From: Marinobacterium iners
Lineage (GTDB): Bacteria > Pseudomonadota > Gammaproteobacteria > Pseudomonadales > Balneatricaceae
NCBI RefSeq assembly: GCF_017310015.1
Contig: NZ_CP022297.1
Coordinates: 1,798,001-1,862,000 of the forward strand
Length of the DNA stretch: 64,000 nt
Reading direction: 5' to 3'
A model generated the notes under the pieces. It was not told the origin of the DNA and made no database searches. It saw only the letters and a list, made by a program, of their open reading frames with translations. The position numbers were made by a program, and so were the translations under genes. This document shows positions 61,177 to 64,000 of this stretch, one piece after another (the first letter of the stretch is position 1; each line of letters opens with the position of its first letter).

Positions 61177-62062
61177 GAAAATGACTGCGGGTGCGCGCTT
61201 CCGTAAAGCGCTGGCTGAGAACCAGCCGCTGCAGATCGTTGGTACCGTCAACGCTTACAATGCAATGATGGCTACACGAGTGGGACACCAGGCGATCTAC
61301 CTGTCCGGTGGTGGTGTTGCCAACGCTTCTTACGGCCTGCCTGATCTGGGCATGACCTCAATGAACGATGTGCTGGAAGATGTATGTCGCATCACCAGTG
61401 CCGTCGATACACCACTGATGGTTGATATCGATACCGGCTGGGGTGGCGCATTCAACATCGCCCGTACCGTAAAAGAGATGATCAAGGGTGGCGCTGCGGC
61501 CGTTCATATCGAAGACCAGGTTGCGCAGAAGCGCTGTGGCCACCGTCCCAACAAGGAGATCGTATCCCTTGAAGAGATGGTTGATCGTGTCAAGGCAGCC
61601 GTTGATGCCCGTACCGATGATGATTTCTTCATCATGGCACGCACTGATGCGTTCCAGATGGAAGGGCTGAATGCCGCTGTTGAGCGTGCCCAGGCCTGCC
61701 TGGAAGCCGGTGCCGATGCGATTTTTGCCGAAGCCGTACACACGCTGGATGACTACCGTGCCTTCTCCAACGGCATCAACGGTTCTCACTTGCTGGCGAA
61801 CATCACCGAGTTTGGTGCCACGCCGCTGTTCAACAAGAAAGAGCTGGGTGAGGCTGGTGCCACTATGGTGCTGTACCCGCTGTCAGCCTTCCGTGCCGCC
61901 AACAAGGCTGCACTGAATGTATACGAACACCTGCTGAAAGATGGCGACCAGAAAGCGGTTGTCGACACCATGCAGACCCGCATGGAACTGTACGATTTCC
62001 TCAACTACCACGACTTTGAGCAGAAGCTGGATGCGCTGTTCAAAGAAGGCAAAAACAAATAA
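61169..62062 (+). CDS. prpB: 2-methylisocitrate lyase PrpB
   Basis: Splits 2-methylisocitrate to pyruvate and succinate, the last step of the methylcitrate cycle. The product is 297 residues. The isocitrate-lyase-family motif KRCGH is at 121-125, with the catalytic Cys at 123 as in E. coli PrpB. The metal site region VDIDTGWG is intact. The ATG lies inside the end of the gntR gene. A hairpin separates it from prpC. Confidence 0.95.
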   Translation: MAEKMTAGARFRKALAENQPLQIVGTVNAYNAMMATRVGHQAIYLSGGGVANASYGLPDLGMTSMNDVLEDVCRITSAVDTPLMVDIDTGWGGAFNIARTVKEMIKGGAAAVHIEDQVAQKRCGHRPNKEIVSLEEMVDRVKAAVDARTDDDFFIMARTDAFQMEGLNAAVERAQACLEAGADAIFAEAVHTLDDYRAFSNGINGSHLLANITEFGATPLFNKKELGEAGATMVLYPLSAFRAANKAALNVYEHLLKDGDQKAVVDTMQTRMELYDFLNYHDFEQKLDALFKEGKNK

Positions 62063-62073
62063 GAATCACGGTA

Positions 62074-62094
62074 TCGGGAGGTCTGATCTCCCGA
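62074..62094 (+). other. Intercistronic hairpin between prpB and prpC
   Basis: Seven perfect pairs (62074-62080 with 62088-62094) around a seven-base loop, with no T-tract. It may stabilise the upstream message. Confidence 0.5.
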
Positions 62095-62116
62095 CAACAG
62101 ATTGAAGGAGAGACAG

Positions 62117-63247
62117 ATGGCAGAAGCAAAGAAACTCGGCGGTGCCGGTCTGCGTGGACAGTCCGCTGGTGAAACCGCTCTGTGTACCGTTGGTAAAAGC
62201 GGTGCCGGCCTGACCTACCGCGGCTATGACATCAAAGAGCTGGCTGACAAGGCCCAGTTTGAAGAAGTGGCTTATCTGCTGCTGTACGGAAAACTGCCGA
62301 ACCAGGCAGAGCTCGACGGCTACAAGGCGAAACTGAAGGGTATGCGTGGTTTGCCGGATGCACTGAAAACCGTGCTGGAGCAGATCCCCAAGGATGCGCA
62401 CCCGATGGATGTGATGCGCACCGGTTGTTCAATGTTGGGGAATCTGGAAACCGAGCAGGATTTCTCCGAGCAGCACGATCATATCGACCGCATGCTGGCT
62501 GCCTTCCCGTCGATCATCAACTACTGGTACAACTTTGCCCACCACGGCAAGCGTATCAACACCGAGACCGACGCCGACTCCATTGGCGAACACTTCCTCT
62601 GGACTCTGCACGACAAGAAGCCCGAGCCGCTGCACGTCAAGGTGATGCATGCATCCCTGATTCTCTACGCTGAGCATGAGTTTAACGCGTCCACCTTTAC
62701 CGCTCGTGTATGTGCCTCCACCCTGTCTGACATCCACAGCTGTGTAACCGCCGCCATCGGCTCTCTGCGTGGCCCGCTGCACGGTGGTGCCAACGAAGCT
62801 GCCATGGCGATGATCGAGAACTGGAAATCGGCTGACGAAGCGGAAGAGGCGATCATGGGCATGTTGGCCCGCAAGGACAAGATCATGGGCTTCGGTCATG
62901 CGATCTACCGTGACTCCGATCCGCGTAACGCCATCATCAAGGAGTGGTCACAGAAGCTGGCCGAGCAGGTGGGTGATACCGTGCTGTACCCGGTTTCCGA
63001 GCGTGTTGAAGCGGTTATGTGGCGCGAGAAGAAACTGTTCTGTAACGCCGACTTCTTCCACGCGTCTGCCTATCACTTCATGGGTATCCCGACCGAGCTG
63101 TTCACGCCGATCTTCGTGTGTTCGCGTGTAGCCGGCTGGACAGCGCATGTGATGGAGCAGCGTGCCAATAACCGCATTATCCGTCCGTCCGCTGACTACA
63201 CAGGTCCCGAGTCGGCCGAATGGGTTGCGATCGAAGACCGTCCCTGA
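62117..63247 (+). CDS. prpC: 2-methylcitrate synthase PrpC
   Basis: Condenses propionyl-CoA with oxaloacetate to 2-methylcitrate. The product is 376 residues, a short citrate-synthase-family form. Active-site segments are visible: GSLRGPLHGGANEAAM with its His, and GFGHAIYRDSDPRN with the second His and Arg. The N-terminus AKKLGGAGLRGQSAGET is typical of PrpC rather than GltA. The ATG at 62117 has AAGGAGA seven bases before it; the start at 62102 is not supported. Confidence 0.95.
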   Translation: MAEAKKLGGAGLRGQSAGETALCTVGKSGAGLTYRGYDIKELADKAQFEEVAYLLLYGKLPNQAELDGYKAKLKGMRGLPDALKTVLEQIPKDAHPMDVMRTGCSMLGNLETEQDFSEQHDHIDRMLAAFPSIINYWYNFAHHGKRINTETDADSIGEHFLWTLHDKKPEPLHVKVMHASLILYAEHEFNASTFTARVCASTLSDIHSCVTAAIGSLRGPLHGGANEAAMAMIENWKSADEAEEAIMGMLARKDKIMGFGHAIYRDSDPRNAIIKEWSQKLAEQVGDTVLYPVSERVEAVMWREKKLFCNADFFHASAYHFMGIPTELFTPIFVCSRVAGWTAHVMEQRANNRIIRPSADYTGPESAEWVAIEDRP

Positions 63248-63272
63248 TCGGACTGTCTAATCGCCCCTGGTT

Positions 63273-63299
63273 GCAGCGGTCTGCGTCCGCAGCCGCTGC
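63273..63299 (+). other. Intercistronic hairpin between prpC and acnD
   Basis: Twelve pairs with one bulged T (GCAGCGG with CCGCTGC, then CTGCG with CGCAG) and a two-base loop, no T-tract. It is more stable than the hairpin between prpB and prpC. Confidence 0.6.
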
Positions 63300-63335
63300 C
63301 ATATGCCCCTGAATACATCGATGGACACCAGTCAT

Positions 63336-64000
63336 ATGAACACTCAATACCGTAAATCACTTGCGGGCACCGGTCTGGACTATTTCGACACCCGCGCGGC
63401 GGTCGATGCCATTGCACCGGGTGCTTACGCCACTCTGCCATATACATCGCGTGTACTGGCCGAACAGCTGGTACGCCGCTGTGAGCCCGAAGCACTGACC
63501 GATTCACTGAAACAGCTGATTGAGCGCAAGCGCGACCTGGATTTCCCCTGGTATCCGGCGCGCGTGGTTTGCCACGACATTCTGGGTCAGACAGCATTGG
63601 TTGATCTGGCCGGTCTGCGTGATGCCATTGCCGAGAAGGGCGGTGATCCTGCCAAGGTCAACCCGGTTGTACCGACTCAGTTGATCGTTGACCACTCGCT
63701 GGCCGTTGAGGCAGCCGGCTTCGATCCGGACGCGTTCGAGAAGAACCGCGCCATCGAAGACCGTCGCAATGAGGACCGCTTCCACTTCATCGAATGGACC
63801 AAAACCGCATTCAAGAACGTGGATGTGATCCCGGCCGGTAACGGCATCATGCACCAGATCAACCTGGAGAAGATGTCCCCGGTGATTCAGGCCCGCGATG
63901 GTGTTGCCTTCCCGGATACCTGTGTCGGTACCGACTCCCACACCCCGCACGTGGACGCGTTGGGCGTCATCGCCATCGGTGTGGGTGGCCTGGAAGCCGA
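63336..64000 (+). CDS. acnD: 2-methylcitrate dehydratase AcnD, 3' part beyond window
   Basis: An iron-sulphur aconitase-type enzyme that dehydrates 2-methylcitrate, acting with PrpF in the AcnD/PrpF version of the pathway (in place of PrpD). About 221 codons are present, roughly a quarter of the gene. The start MNTQYRK, then LDYFDTRAAVDAI and YATLPYTSRVLAE, is characteristic of AcnD. The VCHDILGQTA and GTDSHTPHVDA aconitase segments are also visible. An in-frame ATG at 63321 is an alternative. The gene continues past the edge; prpF would be expected next. Confidence 0.93.
   Translation, partial: MNTQYRKSLAGTGLDYFDTRAAVDAIAPGAYATLPYTSRVLAEQLVRRCEPEALTDSLKQLIERKRDLDFPWYPARVVCHDILGQTALVDLAGLRDAIAEKGGDPAKVNPVVPTQLIVDHSLAVEAAGFDPDAFEKNRAIEDRRNEDRFHFIEWTKTAFKNVDVIPAGNGIMHQINLEKMSPVIQARDGVAFPDTCVGTDSHTPHVDALGVIAIGVGGLEA

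Overview
The window is a continuous stretch of core chromosome from a gammaproteobacterium. Gene order resembles Pseudomonas in several blocks: lon-hupB-ppiD; mltD-gloB-methyltransferase-rnhA-dnaQ; psrA-nagZ; mfd-gap-nqr; lolCD-comEC-exbBD-lpxK-ycaR-kdsB-ptpA-murB-rne-rluC. The Na+-pumping NADH:quinone reductase, its ApbE and NqrM helpers and the protein sequences suggest a marine Oceanospirillales-type bacterium (Marinobacterium-like). That placement is inference. No integrase, transposase, prophage, CRISPR array or toxin-antitoxin pair was seen. The left edge cuts lon and the right edge cuts acnD.

Layout. 1-4.7 kb: protein quality control and nucleoid (lon, hupB, tRNA-Asp, ppiD). 4.7-12.7 kb, minus strand: peptide ABC importer yejABEF, a 46-residue membrane ORF, mltD and gloB. 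12.8-15.8 kb: SAM methyltransferase, rnhA, dnaQ and nudC, with a convergent SCP2-domain gene. 15.9-23.8 kb: sohB, then the tightly overlapping run psrA, a signal-less YkuD enzyme, nagZ, mscS-type channel, cydD, cydC. 23.8-29.5 kb: csiV and mfd on minus, gap on plus. 29.8-38.5 kb: nqrABCDEF-apbE-nqrM followed by sthA. 38.5-39.4 kb, minus: two-TM protein and PilZ protein. 39.5-48.9 kb: lolC-lolD, a divergent DUF2062 gene, comEC, exbB/exbD-like pair, lpxK, ycaR, kdsB, ptpA, murB. 49-52.3 kb, minus: rne with a perfect hexanucleotide tract and a long 5' leader. 52.8-60.3 kb: rluC, KfrA-like coiled coil, cysB, thrH, M23 endopeptidase, pabB (minus), alpha/beta hydrolase. 60.4-64 kb: methylcitrate operon gntR-prpB-prpC-acnD.

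Themes. Envelope and murein genes are frequent: mltD, YkuD enzyme, nagZ, csiV, M23 peptidase, murB, lpxK, kdsB, lolCD. Energy metabolism is represented by nqr, sthA, gap, cydDC and the prp operon. Many starts are GTG or TTG (including hupB, rnhA, sohB, mfd, gap, exbB, exbD, thrH, pabB); several were set from ribosome binding sites.

No clearly new multi-gene system was found. The best leads are the signal-less YkuD enzyme beside nagZ, the single Lol permease, the Ser-Glu repeat in rne, a perfect palindrome before nqr, the tiny membrane ORF after mltD, and U-tract-less hairpins in the nqr-sthA and prp intergenic gaps.
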